Source: Gallibacterium genomosp. 1 (lineage in GTDB: Bacteria; Pseudomonadota; Gammaproteobacteria; Enterobacterales; Pasteurellaceae). From it: DNA of 49,576 nt. The position numbers were made by a program, and so were the translations under genes. Numbering within the stretch: position 1 is the stretch's first letter; each line of letters begins with the position of its first letter. Positions 31,492 to 42,474 of this stretch are shown one piece after another. The stretch is taken from contig NZ_JPXX01000011.1 in assembly GCF_000771875.1 (NCBI RefSeq), positions 1 through 49,576 on the forward strand, given 5' to 3'. A model generated the notes under the pieces. The model saw only the letters and a program-made list of their open reading frames with translations. It made no database searches and was not told where the DNA came from.

Positions 31492-32139
31492 ATGAATTGG
31501 AATTTAGATCCGAAAGATGTTTTCAGTGCTTCTCCTGTTATTCCAGTAATGGTGATTAAGAAACTGGAAGATGCTTTACCAATGGCAAAAGCATTGCAAG
31601 CGGGCGGTATTAACGTTTTTGAAATTACATTACGCAGTGCGGTTGCATTGGACGCAATCAAATTATTGAGTAAAGAAGTTCCAGATGCATTGGTTGGTGC
31701 AGGAACTGTATTATCGGCTGAACAATATGATCAGGCGGTGGCGGCAGGCGCAAAATTTGTGATTTCTCCGGGCGCAACGCCGGCACTGTTAGAACACGCT
31801 GCAGCGCGTGAAGTCCCATTAATTCCAGGTACGGCAACGCCATCAGAAATGATGCAAGCATTAGAACTGGGGTATTCTTATGTTAAATTTTTCCCAGCAG
31901 AAATTAATGGTGGTGCGGCAGCATTAAAAGCTATTTCAGCAGCATTACCACAATTAAGTTTCTGCCCGACCGGAGGAGTATCACCAAAAAATGTGGCAAG
32001 TTATGTGGCAGTGAATTGTGTTAAAACAGTAGGTGGTTCTTGGATGATTCCTAATGATGCTGTTGAGGCAGGCGATTGGGCTAAAGTAACTCAGTTAACG
32101 AAAGAGGCGGTTGAGTTAGTAACAAGTTTAAGAAGCTAA
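31492..32139 (+). CDS. eda: KHG/KDPG aldolase
   Basis: Class I aldolase that splits 2-keto-3-deoxy-6-phosphogluconate to pyruvate and glyceraldehyde-3-phosphate and also acts on 2-keto-4-hydroxyglutarate. The ATG at 31492, preceded by AAGGAA, is preferred over an in-frame TTG at 31435 because it gives the expected 215-residue length. E44 and R48 in FEITLRS, the GAGTV segment (about 69-73) and Schiff-base K132 in VKFFPAE are present. No edd, kdgK or uronate genes are adjacent, so it may serve uronate or hydroxyglutarate metabolism from elsewhere. Confidence 0.95.
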   Translation: MNWNLDPKDVFSASPVIPVMVIKKLEDALPMAKALQAGGINVFEITLRSAVALDAIKLLSKEVPDALVGAGTVLSAEQYDQAVAAGAKFVISPGATPALLEHAAAREVPLIPGTATPSEMMQALELGYSYVKFFPAEINGGAAALKAISAALPQLSFCPTGGVSPKNVASYVAVNCVKTVGGSWMIPNDAVEAGDWAKVTQLTKEAVELVTSLRS

Positions 32140-32162
32140 TGGATTATTTTGAATTATAGTGG

Positions 32163-32195
32163 TTCCCTTATCCTGTATGGATAAGGGAATTTTTT
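32163..32195 (+). terminator. eda terminator
   Basis: An 11-bp perfect stem (TTCCCTTATCC, 32163-32173, with 32179-32189) and a five-base loop are followed by six T residues. Confidence 0.95.
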
Positions 32196-32196
32196 A

Positions 32197-32790
32197 TTAG
32201 TGAGTTAGACGAATAATGGCATTGGAAACATCTTGATCTTGATAAATTCCATTAATTGCATCGGTGAATGCTTGAGTTAGCACTTTTTGAATTTCAGGTG
32301 TTTTTGCTCCGAATGCACCTTCTTGAGAGCGGTGAGTTTCAATATTTTTGCTATATTCGCCTTTTGCGCTTTGTACTTGAATAGTTAGCTGTACGGAAGC
32401 GTCAATTTTATAACGAAGATTGCCTTGGTTTACATTAGCATAGAATTGTTTCACATTAACTGTTACTACAGCTGGGGCGTTATTCGGCAGAATACGGAAA
32501 CCTTTGCTGTTCAGATCTTGTTGTAATGCTTGTTGGAATACTTCAGCAATGCTTGGCTGGGCAAAGATCGGATAAAGTTGACCATCATAAGTATATTGAG
32601 AAACAGTTTGATTGCCACGAAGATCACGAGAAGTAACGCTGACGCTACTATTTTGGTTTTGAGCATTAAACGGTCCAACTGCTGCCGGCGCTGTGAACGT
32701 GATAGTGTTTTGTGGTGCTTGACAAGCAGTAAGTAGAAAACCTGCAATAATAACGCAGGCAGATACAAAACGTTTTAATGATTTATACAT
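32197..32790 (-). CDS. yajG: YajG family lipoprotein
   Basis: Envelope lipoprotein of unknown function. The ATG at 32790 (MYKSLKRFVSACVIIAGFLLTAC) gives a standard lipoprotein signal with the lipobox LLTA-C (C23); an ATG 18 bases upstream adds six residues and is less likely. The mature protein of about 175 residues has the YajG region with SIAEVFQQALQQDLNSKGF in the centre and a hydrophobic C-terminal region. The residues after the cysteine are QAP, not aspartate, so outer-membrane sorting is expected. It is divergent from bolA, as in E. coli, where the two are neighbours. Confidence 0.85.
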   Translation of the reverse strand: MYKSLKRFVSACVIIAGFLLTACQAPQNTITFTAPAAVGPFNAQNQNSSVSVTSRDLRGNQTVSQYTYDGQLYPIFAQPSIAEVFQQALQQDLNSKGFRILPNNAPAVVTVNVKQFYANVNQGNLRYKIDASVQLTIQVQSAKGEYSKNIETHRSQEGAFGAKTPEIQKVLTQAFTDAINGIYQDQDVSNAIIRLTH

Positions 32791-32973
32791 AATAAAGCCC
32801 CATTTCATTAGTTATCAGTTTGAGAAGTTGAAAACATCGCTATAAAATAGTGAATATTCATATAAAAATCACCAATAGTCAAAGTAAATTATCCTCTTAC
32901 AGCAAAAAGAATAATCATATTTTAGCGAAAATTTTCTACAATTCGCAGAAGATCGTTACTTTTAGGAGTTTTT

Positions 32974-33282
32974 ATGAACAAACAGCAACAGATAACAGTT
33001 TTATTGCAACAAGAATTATCCCCTCTTCATTTTGAAATTATTAATGAAAGCCATATGCATAGTTCCGGAAAAGGTGATGAATCACACTTTAAATTAATTA
33101 TTGTCAGTGAGCGTTTTCAAGCAATGCGGGCGATAATGCGTCATCGTTTGGTTTATCAGCTATTGGCACAGCAGTTGGCGGAAGGTGTGCATGCTTTAGC
33201 GTTGCATTTGTATGAGCCGGATGAATGGAAATCTTTACAACAAGTTCCAAATTCACCAAATTGTATGGGTGTTGGTGAGTAA
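32974..33282 (+). CDS. bolA: BolA family stress and morphology protein
   Basis: Small cytoplasmic BolA-fold protein; E. coli BolA affects cell shape and acts with monothiol glutaredoxin Grx4 in Fe-S and iron-linked regulation. The 102-residue protein has the conserved NESHMHSSGKGDESHFKLIIVS (cited in part: NESHMHS), with the histidine thought to bind the cluster, and the helix RAIMRHRLVYQLLA (about residues 50-63). TAGGAG lies upstream. It is divergent from yajG. Confidence 0.93.
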   Translation: MNKQQQITVLLQQELSPLHFEIINESHMHSSGKGDESHFKLIIVSERFQAMRAIMRHRLVYQLLAQQLAEGVHALALHLYEPDEWKSLQQVPNSPNCMGVGE

Positions 33283-33606
33283 TATACTTATAAAGTGGTA
33301 TTTATTTGATTTATAAATAAAAAGTCGGTTATTTTTTATTGAAATATATCAAAATTTTCACATTTTTTTTAAAATAAGCGGTTATTTACTGGAATTAAAG
33401 GGGGGCTTTTGGTTACAATAAGCCGTTTTAAATATCCTTGTTCACTCCTAATTCAATAGTATGACTAATTATTTAAATCATTGTTTTGGTTATGATTTAT
33501 AACCTGAACAAGGAGTATACAGATTTGAGTTTTAAAATTAAGTGGATAGTGTAATTATGTATCTTGGTGTGTTGGAGAAAATTATCTATTTGTTTTTATA
33601 GAAGTT

Positions 33607-33634
33607 TTGACTGCACTTATATCGCTTAAAGAAT
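33607..33634 (+). promoter_or_regulatory. Possible nqr promoter
   Basis: TTGACT (33607-33612) and AAGAAT (33629-33634) are 16 bases apart. The -35 is strong and the -10 weak. The predicted start, near 33641, would place the inverted repeat 33666-33696 in the leader. Confidence 0.4.
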
Positions 33635-33665
33635 AATAATTCGCTTGAAACTACTCAAACGAGAG

Positions 33666-35075
<1,410 letters not shown>

Positions 35076-35077
35076 AA

Positions 35078-36316
35078 ATGGGTTTAAAACATCTTTTAGA
35101 GAAAATGGAACCTGCTTTTTTACCGGGTGGGAAATATGAGAAGTGGTATGCTCTTTATGAAGCAACGGCAACCTTTTTGTATACACCGGGTACAGTAACA
35201 GCGAAGGCTTCTCACGTCCGTGATGCGTTGGATTCTAAACGTATGATGGTATTAGTGTGGTTAGCCTTATTCCCAGCAATGTTCTACGGAATGTTTAATG
35301 TGGGATCACAATCTATTCTTGCATTAAGCGTAGGTGATTTTGCACAAAACTTAGCCCATAACGTGGATTCAAACTGGCATTTTGCTTTAGCCAACGCATT
35401 AGGATTGGTTTCACCCGATGCGGGCGTGCTAGCAAAAATGGCACTAGGTGCAATTTTCTTCCTGCCAATTTATTTAACCGTGTTTCTCGTGGGCGGTTTC
35501 TGGGAAGTGTTATTTGCCACAGTGCGTAAACACGAAATCAACGAAGGTTTCTTCGTAACCTCTATTTTATTAGCCCTTATCGTTCCGCCAACATTGCCAT
35601 TATGGCAAGCGGCGTTAGCGACAACGTTTGGGGTTGTTGTGGCCAAAGAAGTGTTTGGTGGTGTAGGTAAAAACTTTATGAACCCAGCATTAGCAGGGCG
35701 TGCGTTTTTATTCTTTGCTTATCCAGCACAAATCTCAGGGGATTCTGTATGGATCGCGGCTGATGGTTTCTCTGGCGCAACCGCACTTTCACAATGGGCA
35801 ACAGGCGGTCAAGGTGCATTAAAACAAGTAACCACAGGTCAGCCAATTCAATGGATGGACGCATTCTTAGGGAATATCCCTGGTTCAATCGGTGAAGTTT
35901 CTACCCTTGCATTATTAATTGGTGCGGCGGTGATTGTGTTCGCGCGTATTGCCTCTTGGCGTATCATCGCCGGTGTGATGATCGGTATGATTGCCACTTC
36001 TACCCTATTTAATGTGATTGGTTCAGATACTAACCCATTATTCTCAATGCCTTGGCATTGGCACTTAGTATTGGGTGGTTTTGCTTTAGGTATGTTATTT
36101 ATGGCAACTGACCCAGTATCAGCCTCATTCACCAACAAAGGTAAATGGTGGTACGGTGCATTAATTGGTGCGATGGCAGTACTTATTCGGGTGGTAAATC
36201 CTGCTTATCCTGAAGGTATGATGTTAGCCATTTTATTAGCTAACTTATTTGCCCCAATTTTTGACTATCTGGTTGTTCAAGCAAATATCAAACGTCGGAG
36301 AGCGCGCAATGGCTAA
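35078..36316 (+). CDS. nqrB: Na+-NQR subunit B
   Basis: Membrane subunit carrying covalently bound FMN and riboflavin, central to sodium translocation. The 412-residue protein has about ten hydrophobic segments. The FMN attachment motif SGAT is at residues 232-235 in [10 protein letters not shown], with T235 matching V. cholerae T236. GGAAGG precedes the start. It overlaps nqrC by eight bases. Glycines and acidic residues in the membrane segments are typical but their role in sodium transfer cannot be judged from sequence alone. Confidence 0.97.
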   Translation: MGLKHLLEKMEPAFLPGGKYEKWYALYEATATFLYTPGTVTAKASHVRDALDSKRMMVLVWLALFPAMFYGMFNVGSQSILALSVGDFAQNLAHNVDSNWHFALANALGLVSPDAGVLAKMALGAIFFLPIYLTVFLVGGFWEVLFATVRKHEINEGFFVTSILLALIVPPTLPLWQAALATTFGVVVAKEVFGGVGKNFMNPALAGRAFLFFAYPAQISGDSVWIAADGFSGATALSQWATGGQGALKQVTTGQPIQWMDAFLGNIPGSIGEVSTLALLIGAAVIVFARIASWRIIAGVMIGMIATSTLFNVIGSDTNPLFSMPWHWHLVLGGFALGMLFMATDPVSASFTNKGKWWYGALIGAMAVLIRVVNPAYPEGMMLAILLANLFAPIFDYLVVQANIKRRRARNG

Positions 36317-37085
36317 GTTTAATAAAGACAGTGTTGGCGGAACAATCCTTGTTGTTGTTTTAGTCAGCTTAGTTTGCTCAATTATTGTCGCAACCGCTGC
36401 GGTTGGATTAAAACCGACGCAAAATGAGCAAAAATTATTAGATAAACAAAAAAATATCCTCAGTGTAGCGGGCTTATTACCTGCAAAAGCAAAAGGTGCA
36501 GAAATTAAAGCTCTTTATGCAGAAAACATTGAGCCGAAAATTGTGGATCTTGCAACGGGTGATTATGTGAGCGACATCAAAAACTTTGATGCACGTGTTG
36601 CGGTAAAAGATCCTGCAGAAAGCGTAGCAATTAAACCTGAAGAAGATAAAGCTGGCATTAAAGTGCGGGCAAAATATGCTGAGGTTTATTTAGTGAAAGA
36701 TGCACAAGGCAAAACCTCACAAATCGTGTTACCAATTTATGGTACAGGATTGTGGTCTGTGATGTATGGCTTTGTGTCTGTTGCGCCAGATGCAAATACC
36801 ATTAAAGGGATTACTTACTATGAACAAGGTGAAACCGCAGGTTTAGGGGGCGAAATCGCTAATCCAAACTGGCAGAAATACTTTGTGGGTAAAAAACTCT
36901 TTAATGCTCAAGATCAAGTAGCGATTAAAATTGGCAAAGGTGCTTCAGCAGATAAAGAACACGGTATCGATGGTTTATCTGGTGCAACCTTAACCACAAA
37001 AGGGGTACAAGGTTCTTTTGATTACTGGTTTGGACGTAATGGTTTTGGGCCGTATTTAGATAAACTTAGAGCGGAGGCTAACTAA
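36309..37085 (+). CDS. nqrC: Na+-NQR subunit C
   Basis: Membrane-anchored subunit with covalently bound FMN. The ATG at 36309 ([14 protein letters not shown]), overlapping the nqrB stop, gives 258 residues; a longer frame back to 36249 adds residues that are the nqrB tail in another frame. One N-terminal membrane helix (about 12-34) is followed by the flavoprotein domain with the FMN-threonine motif LSGATLTT (T227, equal to V. cholerae T225). It ends one base into nqrD (TAATG). Confidence 0.96.
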   Translation: MAKFNKDSVGGTILVVVLVSLVCSIIVATAAVGLKPTQNEQKLLDKQKNILSVAGLLPAKAKGAEIKALYAENIEPKIVDLATGDYVSDIKNFDARVAVKDPAESVAIKPEEDKAGIKVRAKYAEVYLVKDAQGKTSQIVLPIYGTGLWSVMYGFVSVAPDANTIKGITYYEQGETAGLGGEIANPNWQKYFVGKKLFNAQDQVAIKIGKGASADKEHGIDGLSGATLTTKGVQGSFDYWFGRNGFGPYLDKLRAEAN

Positions 37086-37708
37086 TGGCTAATGCAAATA
37101 TGAAAAAATTATTGTTATCTCCTGTGGTGAGCAACAACCCGATTGCGTTGCAAATTTTGGGTATTTGTTCAGCCTTAGCGGTAACAACGAAATTAGAAAC
37201 CGCTGTTGTAATGGCGATTGCGGTGAGTTTAGTAACGGCGTGTTCAAGTTTCTTTATTTCTTGTATCCGTAACTACATTCCAAATAGTATCCGTATCATT
37301 GTGCAAATGGCGATCATTGCATCATTAGTAACCCTTGTGGATCAAGTGTTGCAAGCCTATGCTTATGAGTTATCTAAACAACTTTCCGTATTCGTTGGAT
37401 TGATCATTACCAACTGTATTGTAATGGGTCGTGCAGAAGCCTTTGCAATGAAAGAGCCACCATTGGCAAGTTTTGTTGATGGTTTAGGTAATGGTATCGG
37501 CTACGGTGCAATCTTAATTATCGTTGCCTTTTTGCGTGAATTAATTGGTTCAGGCAAAATTTTCGGTATGACCGTGTTCCAAACCATCCAAGATGGCGGT
37601 TGGTATCAAGCAAACGGTTTATTCCTTTTAGCACCAAGTGCATTCTTTATTATCGGCTTCCTCATTTGGGGCTTGAGAACTTGGAAACCAGAACAGGTGG
37701 AGAAATAA
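37085..37708 (+). CDS. nqrD: Na+-NQR subunit D
   Basis: Integral membrane subunit related to NqrE and to RnfE. The 207 residues form about six membrane segments. Cysteines near residue 28 ([11 protein letters not shown]) and about residue 112 ([15 protein letters not shown]) correspond to those holding the iron centre with NqrE. It starts one base after the nqrC stop region and is three bases from nqrE. Confidence 0.96.
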   Translation: MANANMKKLLLSPVVSNNPIALQILGICSALAVTTKLETAVVMAIAVSLVTACSSFFISCIRNYIPNSIRIIVQMAIIASLVTLVDQVLQAYAYELSKQLSVFVGLIITNCIVMGRAEAFAMKEPPLASFVDGLGNGIGYGAILIIVAFLRELIGSGKIFGMTVFQTIQDGGWYQANGLFLLAPSAFFIIGFLIWGLRTWKPEQVEK

Positions 37709-37711
37709 GCA

Positions 37712-38308
37712 ATGGAACATTATTTAAGTCTGTTTGTTAAGTCCATTTTTATTGAAAATATGGCACTTTCTTTCTTCCTTGGTATGTGTACATTCCTTGC
37801 GGTTTCAAAGAAAGTTTCAACCGCCTTTGGTTTAGGGATTGCGGTAATCGTGGTATTAGGCATTGCCGTGCCAGCTAACCAACTCGTTTATACCCATATC
37901 TTAAAAGATGGGGCATTGGTGGAAGGTATTGATTTAAGTTTCCTTCGTTTTATCATCTTCATCGGGGTGATTGCGGCATTGGTGCAAATCCTTGAAATGG
38001 TGCTAGATAAATTCTTCCCAGCTCTTTACAACGCACTCGGGATCTTCCTCCCACTCATTACGGTAAACTGTGCGATTTTCGGTGGCGTATCTTTTATGGT
38101 ACAACGCGAATACAACTTTGCCGAGTCGGTGGTTTATGGTATCGGTGCAGGAACAGGTTGGATGCTTGCTATCGTGGCACTTGCAGGTTTAACTGAAAAA
38201 ATGAAATATGCTGATATTCCGGCAGGCTTACGCGGTTTAGGCATCACCTTTATCACTGTAGGGCTAATGGCACTTGGCTTTATGTCATTTTCAGGTATTC
38301 AGTTATAA
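37712..38308 (+). CDS. nqrE: Na+-NQR subunit E
   Basis: Membrane subunit homologous to NqrD in inverted topology. The 198-residue protein has about six hydrophobic segments, with C26 in [12 protein letters not shown] and a second cysteine near 120 in [13 protein letters not shown], the ligands of the intramembrane iron-sulfur centre shared with NqrD. AGGTGGAG lies upstream. Confidence 0.96.
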   Translation: MEHYLSLFVKSIFIENMALSFFLGMCTFLAVSKKVSTAFGLGIAVIVVLGIAVPANQLVYTHILKDGALVEGIDLSFLRFIIFIGVIAALVQILEMVLDKFFPALYNALGIFLPLITVNCAIFGGVSFMVQREYNFAESVVYGIGAGTGWMLAIVALAGLTEKMKYADIPAGLRGLGITFITVGLMALGFMSFSGIQL

Positions 38309-38322
38309 GAAGGGGATACTAA

Positions 38323-39546
38323 ATGGAAATTATTTTAGGTATTGCAATGTTCACTGTGCTAGTGCTTGCTTTAGCGGTAATCATTTTATTTGCTAAATCA
38401 AAGCTCGTTAATTCAGGGGACATTACTATTGAAATTAATCACGACCCAAGCAAAGCCATTCATTTGCCAGCAGGCGGAAAATTACTCGGTGCATTAGCGA
38501 GTAAAGGCATTTTCGTTTCTTCTGCTTGTGGCGGCGGTGGCTCTTGTGGTCAATGTGTGGTGAAAGTAACCGAGGGTGGCGGTGATATTCTGCCAACAGA
38601 ACTTTCTCACATTTCGAAACGTGAAGCCAAAGAAGGTTATCGTCTTGCTTGTCAGGTAAACGTAAAAAACAATATGCAAATCGAATTGCCTGAAGAAGTG
38701 TTTGGCGTGAAAAAATGGGAATGTACCGTTATTTCTAACGACAACAAAGCCACCTTCATTAAAGAACTCAAACTTCAAATTCCTGAAGGGGAAGAAGTGC
38801 CATTCCGTGCGGGCGGCTATATCCAAATTGAAGCTGAGCCACATACGGTTTATTACAAAGACTTCGATATTCCACAAGAATACCACGAAGACTGGGATAA
38901 ATATAATCTATGGCGTTATGTTTCAAAAGTGGACGAGCCAATCGTGCGTGCTTACTCAATGGCTTCATACCCAGAAGAGAAAGGCATCATTATGCTTAAC
39001 GTGCGTATCGCAACGCCACCACCAAGCAACCCAGATGCACCACCGGGTCAAATGTCTTCTTATATTTGGTCATTAAAACCGGGTGATAAAGTAACTATTT
39101 CTGGCCCATTCGGTGAATTCTTCGCCAAAGAAACCGATGCAGAAATGGTCTTTATCGGAGGCGGTGCGGGTATGGCACCAATGCGTTCGCATATTTTTGA
39201 CCAATTAAAACGTTTGAAATCCAAACGTAAAATGTCGTTCTGGTATGGAGCACGTTCAAAACGTGAAATGTTCTATGTGGAAGATTTTGACACCCTCCAA
39301 GCCGAAAACGACAACTTCAAATGGTACGTGGCACTTTCTGATCCATTGCCAGAAGATAATTGGGACGGCTACACCGGCTTTATTCACAACGTGCTTTATG
39401 AAAACTATCTGAAAAATCACGAAGCCCCTGAAGACTGTGAATACTATATGTGTGGGCCTCCAGTGATGAACGCAGCAGTAATCAAAATGCTCAAAGACTT
39501 AGGTGTTGAAGACGAAAACATCTTATTAGATGACTTTGGCGGTTGA
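38323..39546 (+). CDS. nqrF: Na+-NQR subunit F, NADH dehydrogenase subunit
   Basis: Entry point for electrons: oxidises NADH through FAD and a 2Fe-2S cluster. The 407-residue protein has one N-terminal membrane helix (about 3-25), a ferredoxin domain with C69, C75, C78 and C110 ([11 protein letters not shown] and LACQ), then a FAD domain with RAYSMAS and an NADH domain with [13 protein letters not shown] and [10 protein letters not shown]. The C-terminal LLDDFGG is normal. AAGGGG precedes the start. Confidence 0.97.
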   Translation: MEIILGIAMFTVLVLALAVIILFAKSKLVNSGDITIEINHDPSKAIHLPAGGKLLGALASKGIFVSSACGGGGSCGQCVVKVTEGGGDILPTELSHISKREAKEGYRLACQVNVKNNMQIELPEEVFGVKKWECTVISNDNKATFIKELKLQIPEGEEVPFRAGGYIQIEAEPHTVYYKDFDIPQEYHEDWDKYNLWRYVSKVDEPIVRAYSMASYPEEKGIIMLNVRIATPPPSNPDAPPGQMSSYIWSLKPGDKVTISGPFGEFFAKETDAEMVFIGGGAGMAPMRSHIFDQLKRLKSKRKMSFWYGARSKREMFYVEDFDTLQAENDNFKWYVALSDPLPEDNWDGYTGFIHNVLYENYLKNHEAPEDCEYYMCGPPVMNAAVIKMLKDLGVEDENILLDDFGG

Positions 39547-39569
39547 TAACGCTGTTAAATAAAGAAAAA

Positions 39570-39600
39570 GAGCGGTCAGATTTCTGACCGCTTTAGCCAT
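39570..39600 (+). terminator. Partial terminator-like hairpin after nqrF
   Basis: AGCGGTCAGA and TCTGACCGCT (39571-39592) form a 10-bp stem with a tiny loop, followed by TTTAGCCATTTTT. The T-tract is broken, so some transcription probably continues into apbE and nqrM. Confidence 0.6.
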
Positions 39601-39630
39601 TTTTAGCCACAGAAAATTAGCGATAGATTT

Positions 39631-40692
39631 ATGTTAAGAAAAGTCAAAACGGTTTACAGCTGGGCCATCGCCTTACTCTTGGTGAGCAGCTTAACCGCCT
39701 GCCAAAAAGATCCCGAAATTGTTACCTTGAGCGGTAAAACAATGGGGACCACTTATCATATTAAGTATTTGGATAAGGGCATGAATACCGGACCGGAAAT
39801 GACCCATCAGCAAATTGACCAACTGCTTAAGGAGGTCAATAATCAGATGTCAACTTATCAGAAGGATTCTGAACTTAGTCGTTTTAATCGCAGTAAAGAG
39901 ATAAATAAACCTTTTGAGGTGTCTAAGGATTTTGCTGAAGTAGTGCAGGCGGCGATTCAGTTACATCAGAAAACGGAAGGTGCATTGGATGTTACGGTTG
40001 GACCATTAGTTAATTTATGGGGCTTCGGGCCGGAAAAACGATTGGATAAAGAACCAGCATCGGAAGAAATTGAAAAACGTAAGGCGTGGATAGGTATCGA
40101 TAAATTATCTGTTTCTGAAATAGATGGAAAACCGGTACTCATTAAAAAAATACCGGAACTTTATGTTGATTTATCCTCAATTGCAAAAGGGTTTGGCGTT
40201 GATAAAGTTGCTTCTTATTTGGAAAGTATCGGTGTCAGCGATTATTTAGTTGAAATTGGTGGTGAAATTCATACTAAAGGGGTGAATGAAAAAGGTCAGG
40301 CGTGGCAAATTGCTATTGAAAAACCTGAATTTGATGGCTCTCGTGCGGTAGAACAGATTGTTGGATTAAGCAATTTATCTATGGCGACATCCGGTGATTA
40401 TCGTAATTATTTTGAGGAAAATGGAAAACGTTTTTCTCACGAAATCGATCCTAAAACTGGTTATCCGTTACAACATAATTTAGCTTCAATCACTGTAGTT
40501 GATCCAAGCTGTATGATTGCTGACGGCTATGCAACCGGTCTATATGTTCTTGGTGCAGAAAAGGCATTGCAACTGGCTGAAAAAGATAATCTTGCAATTT
40601 ATCTGATTGTTAAAACAGAAAAAGGATTTGAGGTTAAAATGTCATCAGCATTTGCAAAATTGTTGTACAATAATAAAGAAGGAGAGAAGTAA
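39631..40692 (+). CDS. apbE: FAD:protein FMN transferase (ApbE)
   Basis: Attaches FMN from FAD to threonines of NqrB and NqrC, in the periplasm. The 353-residue lipoprotein has a signal ending in the lipobox LTA-C (about residue 24), MGTTYHIKY (about 38-46), VDLSSIAKGFGVD and the metal- and FAD-binding EIDPKTGYP motif. It follows nqrF by 84 bases, past a weak terminator, and runs to within one base of nqrM (TAATG), so all belong to one unit. Confidence 0.96.
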   Translation: MLRKVKTVYSWAIALLLVSSLTACQKDPEIVTLSGKTMGTTYHIKYLDKGMNTGPEMTHQQIDQLLKEVNNQMSTYQKDSELSRFNRSKEINKPFEVSKDFAEVVQAAIQLHQKTEGALDVTVGPLVNLWGFGPEKRLDKEPASEEIEKRKAWIGIDKLSVSEIDGKPVLIKKIPELYVDLSSIAKGFGVDKVASYLESIGVSDYLVEIGGEIHTKGVNEKGQAWQIAIEKPEFDGSRAVEQIVGLSNLSMATSGDYRNYFEENGKRFSHEIDPKTGYPLQHNLASITVVDPSCMIADGYATGLYVLGAEKALQLAEKDNLAIYLIVKTEKGFEVKMSSAFAKLLYNNKEGEK

Positions 40693-40919
40693 TGAAATTA
40701 TTTTTGATTACATTCGGTTTTTTTGTAGTTGTAATTTTTGCAATGGCAATCGGTTATATCATTAAACGTAAAACTATCAGTGGTAGCTGCGGCGGTATCT
40801 CTTCACTCGGCTTAGAAAAGGTATGCGATTGTCCAGAACCTTGTGACGCACGTAAAGCCAGAATGGCAAAAGAAGCAGAACGTCAAGCAAAACTGCAAGA
40901 AGCCGGTCGCATTTTATAA
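40692..40919 (+). CDS. nqrM: Na+-NQR maturation protein NqrM
   Basis: Small membrane protein needed to make active Na+-NQR, thought to deliver iron to the NqrD/NqrE site. The 75 residues have one N-terminal membrane helix (about 3-25) and four cysteines (SGSCGGISSLGLEKVCDCPEPC, cited in part: VCDCPEPC) followed by a charged helix. Start overlaps the apbE stop (TAATG). Confidence 0.94.
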   Translation: MKLFLITFGFFVVVIFAMAIGYIIKRKTISGSCGGISSLGLEKVCDCPEPCDARKARMAKEAERQAKLQEAGRIL

Positions 40920-41005
40920 TTTAATTCATAAGGTAATGCTATTAAGCGTTGTTCTGTGAATTGATAACATTAAGGAAAGAATATCGCTTTCCATTATGCC
41001 TTAAT

Positions 41006-41039
41006 GGATATGTATAATTCGGTATGCATATCCTTTTTT
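41006..41039 (+). terminator. Terminator of the nqr-apbE-nqrM unit
   Basis: GGATATG and CATATCC arms extend to 11 bp (41006-41016 with 41023-41033, one G-T pair) around a six-base loop, followed by six T residues. Confidence 0.9.
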
Positions 41040-41051
41040 AATTGTTTCGTT

Positions 41052-41123
41052 CCAAACATCAATACAAAATAGATTAATTCTCGGAATTATCTATTTTTAT
41101 AGGTGTGGTTTGTATTGTTTTGG
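41052..41123. repeat. Nested inverted repeat upstream of mnmA
   Basis: The inner hairpin AAAATAGAT-t-AATTC / GAATT-ATCTATTTT (41066-41080 with 41084-41097) has 14 pairs, one bulge and a TCG loop. An outer pair, CCAAA-cat-CAATACAA (41052-41067) and TTGTATTG-t-TTTGG (41110-41123), encloses it asymmetrically. Function unknown. Confidence 0.65.
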
Positions 41124-41274
41124 GAATAATTTTAATAAATCAATTATAAATTTGTACGTTAACACAAAGATAACGACAATGTTTGTGATTGTTTGCTATT
41201 TTGTTTGAGAGTTCTTAAGATAAGCGGATTTCATAGCATATTTATAGTTGTAAGCATAAAACAAAGGAAAAATA

Positions 41275-42429
41275 ATGGCATTAATTTCAAAAACATTTAC
41301 TGATCTAATGACAATATCACCACAACAATTTGCAGAAAACCAACAGAAAAAAGTGATTGTCGGAATGTCAGGAGGTGTAGATTCATCCGTTTCCGCCTAT
41401 ATTCTTCAGCAACAAGGCTACCAAGTGGACGGCTTGTTTATGAAAAATTGGGAAGAAGATGATGATACAGATTATTGTACGGCGGCGGCAGATTTAGCTG
41501 ATGCACAAGCAGTATGTGATAAATTAGGTATAAAACTACATAAAATTAATTTTGCTGCGGAATATTGGGACAATGTATTTGAACATTTTTTGCAGGAATA
41601 CAAAGCGGGAAGAACGCCAAATCCGGACATTTTGTGCAACAAAGAAATCAAGTTTAAAGCCTTTTTGGAATATGCCGCAGAGGATTTAGGTGCGGATTAT
41701 ATTGCCACAGGGCATTATGTGCGTCGTCGTGGCGATGATGAGAATGCACAGTTATTACGCGGTTTGGATGATAATAAAGATCAAAGTTACTTTCTTTACA
41801 CATTGAGCCATAAACAGGTTGGACAAAGTTTATTTCCAGTAGGCGAATTAGAAAAGCCAGTAGTGCGTCAAATTGCAGAAGATTTAGGTTTGGTTACTGC
41901 TAAGAAAAAAGATTCTACCGGTATTTGTTTTATCGGAGAACGTAAATTCAAAGACTTCTTAGCTCGTTATTTACCGGCACAGCCAGGGGATATTCGTACG
42001 GTAGATGGTAAAGTTATAGGTCGTCACGAGGGGTTAATGTATCACACGCTTGGACAGCGTAAAGGTTTGCGTATCGGCGGATTGAAAAATGCCGGCGACG
42101 AGGCTTGGTATGTGGTAGATAAAGATTTGCAACATAATGAGTTGATTGTGGCGCAAGGTCATAACCATCCGCGCCTATTCTCTAGAGGGTTAATCGCCGG
42201 ACAATTACATTGGGTTGATCGTAAGCCTTTAAAACAACCTTTGCGTTGTACAGTGAAAACACGTTATCGCCAGCAGGATGTGCCTTGTCAAATTGTTCCA
42301 TTAAATGATGATTTGATTGAAGTTCGTTTTGATGAACCACAAATTGCGGTGACTCCTGGACAATCGGCAGTTTTCTATTTGGATGAGGTTTGTTTAGGTG
42401 GTGGTATTATTGAACAGCGACTAGCCTAA
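41275..42429 (+). CDS. mnmA: tRNA 2-thiouridine synthase MnmA
   Basis: Places sulfur on U34 of tRNAs for Lys, Glu and Gln, using ATP and sulfur delivered by the Tus relay. The 384-residue protein has a roughly 25-residue N-terminal extension, also found in the H. influenzae protein, then the PP-loop [10 protein letters not shown] (31-40), the cysteine in [11 protein letters not shown] and the second cysteine in [15 protein letters not shown] lies seven bases before the ATG. Confidence 0.96.
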   Translation: MALISKTFTDLMTISPQQFAENQQKKVIVGMSGGVDSSVSAYILQQQGYQVDGLFMKNWEEDDDTDYCTAAADLADAQAVCDKLGIKLHKINFAAEYWDNVFEHFLQEYKAGRTPNPDILCNKEIKFKAFLEYAAEDLGADYIATGHYVRRRGDDENAQLLRGLDDNKDQSYFLYTLSHKQVGQSLFPVGELEKPVVRQIAEDLGLVTAKKKDSTGICFIGERKFKDFLARYLPAQPGDIRTVDGKVIGRHEGLMYHTLGQRKGLRIGGLKNAGDEAWYVVDKDLQHNELIVAQGHNHPRLFSRGLIAGQLHWVDRKPLKQPLRCTVKTRYRQQDVPCQIVPLNDDLIEVRFDEPQIAVTPGQSAVFYLDEVCLGGGIIEQRLA

Positions 42430-42444
42430 AGTAATGAGTTTCGT

Positions 42445-42474
42445 AAAGGGTTCGTGATGAACCCCTTAAGTTTT
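42445..42474. terminator. Hairpin between convergent mnmA and scrR
   Basis: GGGTTC (42448-42453) and GAACCC (42459-42464) pair around GTGAT. A TTTT run follows on the + side (42471-42474) and a short TTTA on the other, so it may end both transcripts. Confidence 0.6.

Larger units (their letters stand above)
40920..41274. other. Gap between nqrM and mnmA
   Basis: No gene was found. It has a hairpin (GGAAAG/CTTTCC within 40971-41003), the nqr-unit terminator (41006-41039) and a large nested inverted repeat (41052-41123). The mnmA ribosome-binding site AAAGGA is next to the start. Confidence 0.6.

Noticed and set aside
36249-36308. Longer nqrC starting inside nqrB
   Set aside because: The extra residues are the nqrB coding region read in another frame.
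39591-39606. Complete rho-independent terminator after nqrF
   Set aside because: The T-tract is interrupted by AGCCA, so only a partial terminator is claimed.
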